Origin: CAYNJG01 sp965216885
GTDB lineage: Bacteria; Planctomycetota; Planctomycetia; Pirellulales; Pirellulaceae
NCBI GenBank assembly: GCA_965216885.1
Contig: OZ244209.1
Coordinates: 4,774,001 to 4,838,000 of the forward strand
Direction: 5' to 3'
DNA length: 64,000 nt
Made by a program: the position numbers and the translations under genes. Every line of letters starts with the position of its first letter. The stretch's first letter is position 1. Below the pieces are notes generated by a model. It did no database searches, was not told the origin of the DNA, and worked only from the letters and a program-made list of their open reading frames with translations. Positions 33,501 to 41,406 of this stretch are shown piece by piece.

Positions 33501-34409
33501 CTAGAAAGCGCTACGCCCCTGGTCGATGTAGTGACGCACTTCGTCTAAAGCTTGATTCAGCGCCACTTCGACTTCTTCATACGTCACCTTCTTGGAAGCC
33601 GACGCAGTGATTCTGATTCCGCTATCCGCAAAGAAGGACTGCCGAAAACCTCGCTCTTTCCGTTTCGCTTTGCGGCTGCGCTTTTTCACGGCTTGCGTTG
33701 CTTGGGCGTGCGTGAGTTTTCCATCCACTGCCTTTTGTGCTAGTTCTCGTTGAACGGAAGCGTCAGGCAGCTTGCTCAATTCATAAGCGGACCGCGGTGC
33801 TAACTGGCCATCGTTCACTCGCTCTTGAACATCTTGTGGCAAATCGAGCAATGCCAATGCTCGGCTGACAGTGGACGGAGGAACATTGAGAGATTCGGCG
33901 ACTTGTTTGCCGTTCCAATCGTGTAATTCCATCAACGCGGAAAACCCTCGGGCCTGATCGATCGGTGAGAGATCTTCGCGAAGCAGATTCTCGATCATCT
34001 GTTGCCCAAGTATCTCCGCTTGAGACAGCTGGTCATCGTCGAAGTAACAGTCGATGGTCTTCGCGTTTGCGGCGCAGGCAGCTCGCCAGCGCCGTTCGCC
34101 ATAGACGATGATCCACTTGCCTTTCTCGACGCCCCATCGCACGCGAATCGGAGCAAGTTGCCCTTTCTCCGCAAAGCTCTTGGCCATCTGTTTGATGGAC
34201 TCCTCCGAAAACTCAGAGCGTGGTTGAGATGGATCAGGAATCACTTGATCGATGGCAATTCGCCCATAGTTTCGGAGCGGACGGCGACCAACGTCTTTAG
34301 GAGAAGCGACAGGACTGAGTTGCGACCGTGTTTCGGACCGTTTTCGAACTCCAATGGATTCATCAAGATTTGGTTCTAGTTCCTTAAGTTTGCTCTGGGT
34401 GGTTGCCAT
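33501..34409 (-). CDS. parB: ParB-family partition protein
   Basis: The 302-residue product has the ParB/Spo0J N-domain: VIPDPSQPRSEFSEESIKQM, a YGERRWRAA nucleotide-site loop and the ENLLREDLSPIDQARGFSAL box. A helix-turn-helix follows (NGKQVAESLNVPPSTVSRALALL), and the C-terminal part carries a basic KKRSRKAKRKER stretch and a dimerisation-like helix. It binds parS sites and works with ParA to segregate the replicon. It begins two bases after the parA stop, so the pair is translationally linked. A parS site could not be identified by eye. Confidence 0.92.
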   Translation of the reverse strand: MATTQSKLKELEPNLDESIGVRKRSETRSQLSPVASPKDVGRRPLRNYGRIAIDQVIPDPSQPRSEFSEESIKQMAKSFAEKGQLAPIRVRWGVEKGKWIIVYGERRWRAACAANAKTIDCYFDDDQLSQAEILGQQMIENLLREDLSPIDQARGFSALMELHDWNGKQVAESLNVPPSTVSRALALLDLPQDVQERVNDGQLAPRSAYELSKLPDASVQRELAQKAVDGKLTHAQATQAVKKRSRKAKRKERGFRQSFFADSGIRITASASKKVTYEEVEVALNQALDEVRHYIDQGRSAF

Positions 34410-34410
34410 A

Positions 34411-35319
34411 CTACGCTGCCTTCCGTTTTGCGTTACTCACATCAATACGGTCGAGAATCTCACGACTGAGATTTCGTGTCAAACGCGCGGCACGACCGTT
34501 CGGTTCGTGGAACTGTACTGGTGTCCGTTTGGCCACAGCGACCTTGAATGCTGACAGCTCTGACAAAAAACTGCTGAGCACGAGATTGCCATACTTCTTG
34601 CGTAGTCGGCGTTCGTAGAACTTATGAATTAGTAGGCGACTATCAGAGCGTGTTACGAGATGACCGAGCCTTCGTATCTTCGGATTCAGAACTCGAGCGT
34701 TCTCCACGGCCTGATGGACTGCTCGAAGACCTTGCGTTCCAAAATCTTCAGGATTCACGGGAATGATCACCCAATCGGCGGCCACCAACGCGGCCCAAGT
34801 GCATTCATAGAGATTTGGCGGGCAATCGATCAAGACGATATCGAATTCGACTTGCGATTCGATGAATTCGCCCAACGCAAATTGCTGTAGTCCCGATTCC
34901 TCTGGGCTTGGGCGATTGAACTGAGCCAACCTTTGATTGGACGGGCAAACGTGAATGCCGTTGAATTCTGTCGTACGAACCAGAGACGACTGATCGTGAA
35001 AGGCGCACCGATCGTCAAACAATGCGGCGACCGTATCTTCTATGGACATCTCTTCGACGGCTTCGGATCCAAAAAAGCCTTGTGTTATGGATGCCTGTGG
35101 ATCAGCGTCGATGACGAGAACACGTAGTCCCATCGCTGCATAGGCCCCGGAAAGATGAAAGCACGAAGAGCTCTTGCCGACACCACCTTTTTGATTGATG
35201 ACCGCGAACACCTGTGCTTTCTTGAGTTCTGTTTCCGCATGGGAGTTCTCACCGACTTCTTCGCTATTTCTTTGAGACTTGTCTTGCGAGTGAAGCCGGG
35301 GGAGTTGAATGATTTTCAT
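34411..35319 (-). CDS. parA: ParA-family partition ATPase
   Basis: This 302-residue protein has the deviant Walker A of ParA/MinD, AVINQKGGVGKSSS (about 38-51), Walker A' and B segments VIDADPQAS and LIDCPPNL, and the C-terminal AKRTPVQFHEPNGRAA. Before the Walker A there are about 35 polar residues without a clear DNA-binding domain, so it is of the short type. It provides ATP-driven plasmid or element segregation with ParB. It diverges from repA across the iteron region, a typical replication-partition arrangement. Confidence 0.93.
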   Translation of the reverse strand: MKIIQLPRLHSQDKSQRNSEEVGENSHAETELKKAQVFAVINQKGGVGKSSSCFHLSGAYAAMGLRVLVIDADPQASITQGFFGSEAVEEMSIEDTVAALFDDRCAFHDQSSLVRTTEFNGIHVCPSNQRLAQFNRPSPEESGLQQFALGEFIESQVEFDIVLIDCPPNLYECTWAALVAADWVIIPVNPEDFGTQGLRAVHQAVENARVLNPKIRRLGHLVTRSDSRLLIHKFYERRLRKKYGNLVLSSFLSELSAFKVAVAKRTPVQFHEPNGRAARLTRNLSREILDRIDVSNAKRKAA

Positions 35320-35636
35320 GTTGCTACCGAATTGACCGTGCTATTAACGAGTTGATTCAAATTCGTTAAAGCACACGCAGCATGGAACCATCAAGACAAT
35401 TCACGAAGCGAGCTTGGGCGCTGAAGAGTTCAGGTAGTCTGGTCTTGAGCACGACAGAGAAAAATTGCCAGTGGCAATTCCTCGCAACTCACCGTAACGA
35501 CTACGGAATTCGACAACCTTCGGCCGGCAGCTCACAGCCCGTGCTTCGAACGCACGTGTGCCAAATGAGACAGAAATCGGCTTATCACAATTCTTGGAAT
35601 CGATTTGTGGACGGCATTCATCGCCGTTCTGTTCCA

Positions 35637-35751
35637 ATACGCCATCTGACGCAGTTGGTATCCGCCAAACGAAGCAGAGTTCATACGCCAACGGGCACAG
35701 GGAAGTTACGCCATACGAAACAGGCGGCATGCGCCAAACGATGCAGGAATG
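35637..35751 (+). repeat. five 23-bp iterons, probable replication origin
   Basis: Units start at 35637, 35660, 35683, 35706 and 35729, each exactly 23 bases apart, with the shared core AT-CGCCA--CGA-GCAG. A further half-match (GTGTGCCAAATGAGACAG) lies at 35556. The array sits about 90 bases before the repA start. Direct repeats with a two-turn spacing next to an initiator gene are the classical binding sites of iteron-plasmid Rep proteins. Confidence 0.75.
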
Positions 35752-35838
35752 CGTGGGCCAAGTCGTTGAAAACACTACGAATTTTGGAGCGGTACTTTTG
35801 TACCTCAATACTCATGTACTAACTTGAAATCGGTTTTG

Positions 35839-36999
35839 ATGGCAACGAAAGCGAAACGACAGACTCAAAAACGCAATATCGGCTCTTTTAGCGACGGCCG
35901 CGATGAAATGAATCTCGTGGAGTTTCCCTTTGCGACTCTCTCTGAACGTAGTGGCGATACAACAGTTCTCGAATTTCAAGTCGATGACTATGATCGCATC
36001 GCCGGAAAGCCGGTGATTCGAAAGCTAACCGTGACCGGTGATGCCAAGTATGGCTTACCAACAGCAAAGGACGAAGAGGTCTATCTGGCGCTTCTGCAGC
36101 TGACCAAGATCTACAATGACTTCGTGGAGCCAAAGGTGCTCTTCACCCGCTGCGAACTCATCAGGCTCATGGGGTGGAAGAACCGCGACTGGTCCTACCA
36201 CCGCGTTGCCACGGCGCTCTGCCGACTGACTGGCGTCAGGCTCTTCTACGAAAACGCATGGCGTGACAACGCCAAGAAGCGATTTCGAAGCCAAGGTGGA
36301 TTTGGACTCTTGGATTCATTTGAGGTTCGTGATGGTCGAGTTCGAGCTCCCAACGGCGATCAGTCAGAGCGACTCTCTGAATTTCGATGGAACTCGGTGC
36401 TATTCGAGAGTTTCCAATCGGGCTATCTCAAGAAATTGGACTACTCGAAAGTTCGCGAACTCGGCACCATCGCGCGGCGAATGTATCGGTATCTAGATAA
36501 GCATTTTCATCCGGACTACAAGTCTACGCTCACCCCAAACCTGAAGGTGTTTGCTTTTGAGCACATTGGTGTCAGCCGAAAGAATGACAACGCCCAGATC
36601 CGCAGGATGCTCACAGAGCCGATCAATGAATTGGTCAAACATGGAGTTGTGCTGCCGTCCCGTAAGCGATTTCGGAAGGTTCCGGGACAACGAGGAGAAT
36701 GGGAGGTCGAATTCACGTTGGTCGGTTGCGAAAAGCGTCGTCGTGTTCGCCCTAAGTCCAGCCGTGCTGGGTTAGAGCAGCGGTCAGAGACGCCAAGAAC
36801 GCCTGACCGTATCGATCGCTATCTCGATCGATTGCCAGCGGCCAAACGTAAGGAAATCGAATCCGCGGCTATGGAACAGGCATCAGGATTCTTGGCGGAG
36901 ACGATCGATACATATAAGGAAGGACCATTGGCGGACGCATGTCGCAACCAAATCGTGAAAGCGTTCTTGAGCGCGAAGGTCAGCAAGCGAAAGTCCTAG
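35839..36999 (+). CDS. repA: replication initiator protein A (RepA/RPA-type)
   Basis: Start at ATG 35839 (MATKAKRQTQ) gives 386 residues; a TTG five codons earlier is less likely. NLVEFPFATLSERSG, KYGLPTAKDEEVYLALLQLTK and RLTGVRLFYENAW match the plasmid replication-initiator RPA family, which forms two winged-helix domains that bind iterons. The C-terminal quarter is basic and extended. It should open the origin at 35637-35751. The gene's last four bases overlap the convergent gene at 36996-37256. Its presence together with parAB indicates that the element was, or can be, an autonomous replicon. Confidence 0.85.
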   Translation: MATKAKRQTQKRNIGSFSDGRDEMNLVEFPFATLSERSGDTTVLEFQVDDYDRIAGKPVIRKLTVTGDAKYGLPTAKDEEVYLALLQLTKIYNDFVEPKVLFTRCELIRLMGWKNRDWSYHRVATALCRLTGVRLFYENAWRDNAKKRFRSQGGFGLLDSFEVRDGRVRAPNGDQSERLSEFRWNSVLFESFQSGYLKKLDYSKVRELGTIARRMYRYLDKHFHPDYKSTLTPNLKVFAFEHIGVSRKNDNAQIRRMLTEPINELVKHGVVLPSRKRFRKVPGQRGEWEVEFTLVGCEKRRRVRPKSSRAGLEQRSETPRTPDRIDRYLDRLPAAKRKEIESAAMEQASGFLAETIDTYKEGPLADACRNQIVKAFLSAKVSKRKS

Positions 37000-37256
37000 C
37001 TTGCTGGAGAATCATCTTGTTTGAGCCAAGCTCGTACTGCCTTAACGCACTGTGCAAGGTGGGCTTGGTCGACGCCCCTATCGGGTAGCACCTTGACCCA
37101 CGCCGACGCTTCCTTTGTGCATTTCGTCCAGCGGTAGTAGCGGACTCGTCGCGACTTCCAGCCGAGACGTGGCCCGTAGATTTCGGCCGTAACCGTGCCC
37201 TTCTTGATCTTGAACAATAGCTCAGGGAGATTGCCGGTATTGCTTCTGCTCATCAA
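36996..37256 (-). CDS. small basic element protein, unknown
   Basis: The 86-residue product is basic and tryptophan/tyrosine-rich (LGWKSRRVRYYRWTKC). It has a beta N-half (FKIKKGTVTAEIYG) and a helical C-half (AHLAQCVKAVRAWLKQ). No family name is known to me. It follows the exonuclease gene by six bases on the same strand and overlaps the end of repA by four bases, so it is probably the second gene of the exonuclease operon. Confidence 0.5.
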   Translation of the reverse strand: MMSRSNTGNLPELLFKIKKGTVTAEIYGPRLGWKSRRVRYYRWTKCTKEASAWVKVLPDRGVDQAHLAQCVKAVRAWLKQDDSPAS

Positions 37257-37262
37257 TGCCCC

Positions 37263-37883
37263 CTACGCAGCGTTCGCGAGTTGTTGTTCGTGGTCTCGCA
37301 TGGCTTTGTAGAGCTGAACGGTGGCCCGGACGTCATTCAACGCGTCGTGGGCATCGTCGTCGCTCAATCGCACACCGAAATACTGGCACAACGTGCCGAG
37401 CTTGAAATTCTCCGGTGGTGTCAACGAACGGTCTTCTTCGAACAACCACATGGCTTTCTGTTTCGTGCAGAGCGTCATATATCTCGCGGGGCAGAAGACA
37501 CGCTGGCGCCGGTACCATGCGTGCAGGAAAGGGCCATCGAATCGTTCGGCGTTGTGCCCGGCAAGCTGAGCGATGCAGTACGGCTTCCCGCCGCGAGAGA
37601 ACATGTCGAACGTGGCGTGTCTTCTTAGAAAGTTGGCGAACCTAATTGCGGCTTCGTGTGCGTCGATCGCATCTTGCTGCCACGTTCTGGCATCGTATTT
37701 GTTCTTCGAAAGCGACTTGGGGTTTGCGTTCGCTTCATCGAATTTGATCTTGAGTTCGATGGTCTCCAATTCTGCGAGTCCTGCGTCAACTGAAACGGCG
37801 GCGATCTGAATGATGGGTCTCGTAAACTCAAGGCCCGCGCTCTCGATGTCGATGAATACGATTTTCTCATTGCTAGTGTCCAT
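37263..37883 (-). CDS. DEDDh 3'-5' exonuclease (DnaQ-like)
   Basis: This 206-residue protein carries the RNase-T/DnaQ exonuclease motifs: Exo I VFIDIESAGL (Asp/Glu pair), Exo II AGHNAERFDGPFL (Asp) and Exo III DDDAHDALNDVRATVQLY (His and Asp). It would digest DNA or RNA from the 3' end in a metal-dependent way. The free-standing size fits element-encoded exonucleases rather than a PolC/PolA domain. GGAG precedes the ATG at seven bases. It belongs to the replication side of the element, but its substrate is unknown. Confidence 0.82.
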   Translation of the reverse strand: MDTSNEKIVFIDIESAGLEFTRPIIQIAAVSVDAGLAELETIELKIKFDEANANPKSLSKNKYDARTWQQDAIDAHEAAIRFANFLRRHATFDMFSRGGKPYCIAQLAGHNAERFDGPFLHAWYRRQRVFCPARYMTLCTKQKAMWLFEEDRSLTPPENFKLGTLCQYFGVRLSDDDAHDALNDVRATVQLYKAMRDHEQQLANAA

Positions 37884-39850
37884 GGTGATACTCCGTCCAT
37901 TGGTCTATTCATTCCTGACCTAATAGCACGCCTTTGCCACTTTTGTCCAAGATCAAGCGGAATTGTTTCTGACCCATTCGTACGGTATTGAGTTATCAAC
38001 AGGTCGGCTACTCCGCCGACCACGAGTTGTCAGAACGTGGAAACCGTTGCGTCGTGGAAAACGCACAGAAATGGTGCGAATAAGCGGCGTGCACTGACGT
38101 CACTCGGTTGAGGCTCACATCCCAAGGAGGTTCGGTCGCCAACCGAACTGAAAGAGCATGGGGTTGGCATCCCATATTGTGAGATCGGTAGCGCCGGATG
38201 CCTGTAACTGGGCTTGTCCGAGGGCGGAGCTTGGTCGCTTGTGTAGCAGCACAAGATGATCACGTTCCCTCACGCGACTCAAATCGGTGAGTTGTATGAG
38301 TAGACCCTGTAGCGCGACGGAGGCTTCATAGAGTAATCCGCTTGGTTTGGCTGGTACTGTTTTCCAGTCGAATCACGCATACTTCTCTCGTAAGGAAGTG
38401 CGTGACAAGCGAGTAATCCTGTGATTCGATCCGATTCATGGGCGTGCCGATCGAGGGATCGGTGGCTGGAGGAAATGATAGACTCGAATGCAAACGCGGT
38501 TGCGACGTTCGGCTGCAACTGGGCAGTGCGATGCGCGTGGAGTCATCGACATCACGTATTCGACCGTTCAATTCTCTGGCCTCTGATCTTTCGGTTTACC
38601 ACGCACTGAATCTGGGCGACTCGGAAAAACCTTCTTGAGAGCAATCTTTGAGAGAAGGCCGTGTCGATACAAAGCGGGTGATGCAGCAACGAGTGATTGG
38701 CTGCAAACCAATCAGCAACTTAGGTTGCAACTTGTTGCGGAGTAATCCCGTCTGCGGGGTGCGGGCTTGTGTTTTCGAATACGAGTTCGCACAACGTTGC
38801 TGGCGTGGGGAGGTAGCGACCGGGCAACCGGCCGTTCCGCCGTTGAACGCGGCGGGCATCTGACTAGGGTAGCGTTTCAACGTTGCCGAACATCAGAGCG
38901 CCAAAAAGCTCAACCATGAAAGGCTCAAGGGCATATGGACCCAAGAGCTTGCCAGTAAGAAATGTTGGGGACGTGGTACCCAGCGAACATCCTTCACCGA
39001 GGGATACGGGAGCAGCTTGTAGATTCTGGCCCCGGAAAAGTTGGCTACTGAAGTAGCTGGCGTGACTATGGCGTCTTGACCGACGCACATACGGTGACGG
39101 ACCTCCGTTGAACAGCGGATAGCAACGTAACCTTCATTTCGAAGTTCGACACTAACGAGGGAAGCTCTCTGGACAGCGGCCAGCTAGCCGCGTGGTCAGT
39201 TTTCAACTGGTGTGTCAAATCCAGAGAGTGGGAGCGACGCTTGAGTAGAAGTTCTCGGAAGAGAAGCGGGGAAGCGGCTACCAGTCGTGATACCGTTTGC
39301 CGCCGGGTGGCACCGGCAGAGCGTAAGTCTGACGACTTCGGTCAGAAGGCTTGCCAATGGCAACAACGAAAGAGCGGACCGAACTTGCTCAACTGAGCAG
39401 ACGTGTCTCTGTGCGAGTGTGCCCGTACGTTTTGTACGGGCGCATCGTCAGGGGCTTGCGTCAAACAGTGATCGGCTAGAGCAGAGATCTTCACAGTGAT
39501 GAGAATCCTGCTGTGGCCGCGATACGACGGCATACACCCGACGTGCGTCGTGGTTCTGGGTGTGTGCAAAAAGAGGTTAAATCGTGTGACCACCATAAGA
39601 TGGTGGCCACTCCATATGGAATCTACCCCCGGAGGGAACATGGTTCCATGACAGATGACGCCATGGTGTGTCTGGTTGTAGTCGAGACCAACGATCTCGA
39701 CAATTGAGTGCTACGAAGCGGACACAAATCTGCTTCAGGTCAGCAAGCAACCAGCCGTCGTAACGCGGCCACAGTGGTTCTTTTAGTGATGATCTTTGCG
39801 CACGGCTTTGAGGGATTGGCCGAAACGAAATCCCTCATCTTCTTAAGCAG
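37884..39850. ncRNA. ORF-free, hairpin-rich region; candidate large structured RNA
   Basis: Nearly 2 kb has no supportable protein. Perfect stems include GGTCGGC/GCCGACC (38002, 38015), GTTCGGT/ACCGAAC (38129, 38141), CTTGTG/CACAAG (38237, 38249), TGATTGG/CCAATCA (38694, 38708), CTCTCTGGA/TCCAGAGAG closing an inner GCGGC/GCCGC stem (39165-39228), GCCCGTAC/GTACGGGC (39421, 39434), CCACCAT/ATGGTGG (39590, 39600) and GAGGGATT/AATCCCTC (39810, 39829). Several 7- to 8-bp short-loop stems exceed chance (about one expected). The strand is undecided; the terminal hairpin followed by ATCTTCTT favours plus. An ORF-less group II intron or decayed genes remain possible. Confidence 0.4.
39625..39836 (+). 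repeat. 212-bp module, copy 1
   Basis: It starts ACCCCCGGAGGGAACATGG and ends with the GAGGGATT/AATCCCTC hairpin. Copy 2 is at 45659-45870. The two align without gaps and differ at 26 of 212 positions (88% identity). Here it forms the end of the ORF-free region. Confidence 0.85.
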
Positions 39851-40717
39851 TTATTTGTCCGGCAGGCTGAACTGTTCAGGGAACCGATCGACGATTTCCT
39901 CACGGCAGTCTTCATAATCGTCGAAAATCAAACGAAGCCAGTTATGCACTTGTACAGCTCTCATGTAGTTCGACTCGCCGTGAAAGCTGCTTTGTACGGC
40001 GAAGATACACATATCCGAGGAATTCCAGACTTCGCCCGGTTCGAATGCCATATCCCAAATCCCTCCTCCGCTATAGCCTTTGGGGCTATCCAGCGGCATG
40101 TCCTGCCCCGTCCGGATATCTTGAATGTCTCCTGACTCAAACGGGAGGAACACATCAACTTCCTCAGATGCGGGCCTACTGTCTTTGGCCACCAGTGGCC
40201 AGTCGCTTTTCGAGTAGGGAACAGAAAGGTACGCCTTCGTTACTACGGTGATTTCGGTCAAGTTATCGGCTGTTACTGGTTTCGCGTAGTCCGAGGGACC
40301 TCCTACGATGGCTACGTGGCGGCGCTCTCGCCCAACTCCCCGACAACACAGTTTTTCGATTCCGCAAGGTTCGGCGTCAACGTATTCTTCGACTACCTCT
40401 TTGGATAATTCGAGGTAGCCTACGTCGGGCCAGGCTAGTTTCTTGAACCGCAGGAATTCCGGTAGGCCGTCAGAGAATGGGTCGCGTGGAGTTTTCGTTA
40501 GGAGCCATAGGTTGCCGCTGTTTGGATCGCGAGGGATGACGTGGCCCGCTGTCATTACGAAGTAACGCTGTCGGATTTGCACAAGGGTGCCACTGGAAGG
40601 CTCGTCGTAGCTTTTCGGTGACAACCGTTCCAGCATAGATACCGAGTGGCGACAAAGTATTGGTTCGATCTGATCGATCGAATCTCGGAAGAATTGAATC
40701 GGGTCTTGTTGATCCAT
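39851..40717 (-). CDS. trypsin-like serine protease
   Basis: Read from ATG 40717 (MDQQDPIQFF) the protein has 288 residues; in-frame TTG and ATG codons at 40768 and 40759 would overlap the upstream gene. The chymotrypsin-fold triad is visible: His in VMTAGHVI (about residue 57), Asp in WPDVGYLEL (about 98) and Ser in KGYSGGGIW (about 223). There is no signal peptide, so it acts inside the cell. Cytoplasmic trypsin-like domains are known effectors in bacterial conflict systems, and the gene sits in a defence island beside an ABC-3C module. The partner is the gene just upstream, which overlaps or abuts it. Confidence 0.72.
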   Translation of the reverse strand: MDQQDPIQFFRDSIDQIEPILCRHSVSMLERLSPKSYDEPSSGTLVQIRQRYFVMTAGHVIPRDPNSGNLWLLTKTPRDPFSDGLPEFLRFKKLAWPDVGYLELSKEVVEEYVDAEPCGIEKLCCRGVGRERRHVAIVGGPSDYAKPVTADNLTEITVVTKAYLSVPYSKSDWPLVAKDSRPASEEVDVFLPFESGDIQDIRTGQDMPLDSPKGYSGGGIWDMAFEPGEVWNSSDMCIFAVQSSFHGESNYMRAVQVHNWLRLIFDDYEDCREEIVDRFPEQFSLPDK

Positions 40718-40736
40718 TTTCGCACTCGGCAGATTG

Positions 40737-41267
40737 TTATCTCGTGTCACCGTCATCATCCTCTGCAATCAGAGGAACTACGTTATCGAACTTCGTAATG
40801 AAATCGCGGACAATTTCCAATCCCAAGTCTTCGTCCTTACGTTGCAGGTGTTCCGCAATCGATTTGAATCGCTTTCTTTCAGCGACGGTATCAAAGGTGA
40901 TCCACAGCGTTTTCGGATGATCGTCACCACTCTGAACTCGCCAAAGCTGAGTTAACTCATACTCATTCTCGCGCAGTTCCTTGAGTTGAGCAATGAACTC
41001 CATATTTTGAAATCGAAACTGTTTTTGCTCTTGATCTGAGTCGATGTACGTTAAGTGCTTTTCTTGAAGTCGTGATCGGGCGACTTCACATTCGCAATCG
41101 TGCGCGCGCTCCACGGCAGAGCGGAGTCCAATATCCCACTGATGGTCGAAGAGGCTGACAACCTCTTCATCGCTCTGCTTTTGCCTACTTTCGTAGTCAC
41201 CGAAGGTGCGTTGCGGGCCGATTCTAGCAACGCGAACTTTTGTTTCTCTGCGAACTTCGATTCTCAT
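40737..41267 (-). CDS. protease-linked protein, unknown
   Basis: The 176-residue product is charged and largely helical in the middle (RENEYELTQLWRV). The C-half resembles a small alpha/beta domain (KTLWITFDTVAERKRFKSIA). No catalytic motif is seen. It lies immediately upstream of the protease gene on the same strand, with the stop 20 bases from the chosen protease start, so the two form a likely toxin/effector-partner or sensor-effector unit. It is separated by 139 bases from the ABC ATPase gene above it, which allows one long operon. Confidence 0.55.
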   Translation of the reverse strand: MRIEVRRETKVRVARIGPQRTFGDYESRQKQSDEEVVSLFDHQWDIGLRSAVERAHDCECEVARSRLQEKHLTYIDSDQEQKQFRFQNMEFIAQLKELRENEYELTQLWRVQSGDDHPKTLWITFDTVAERKRFKSIAEHLQRKDEDLGLEIVRDFITKFDNVVPLIAEDDDGDTR

Positions 41268-41406
41268 CGTTTGCTCCTAGACACAACATCTGTCGCGATC
41301 ACCACGTCGATTGCTGTTAAATGATCGTACTTTGTGCGACGGCAATGGCCAACTGATCTGGTTCGTATCCTGTTCCATCCATTTGTCCAAGGTAGAAAGA
41401 GTCGCA

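Noticed and set aside
35556..35780. Short repeats considered as CRISPR
   Set aside because: Exact 23-bp spacing without spacers beside repA fits iterons.
38075..39640. Group II intron with reverse transcriptase
   Set aside because: A GTGCGA-like 5' start exists, but no domain V motif and no reverse-transcriptase motif were found. An ORF-less intron is kept only as an alternative.
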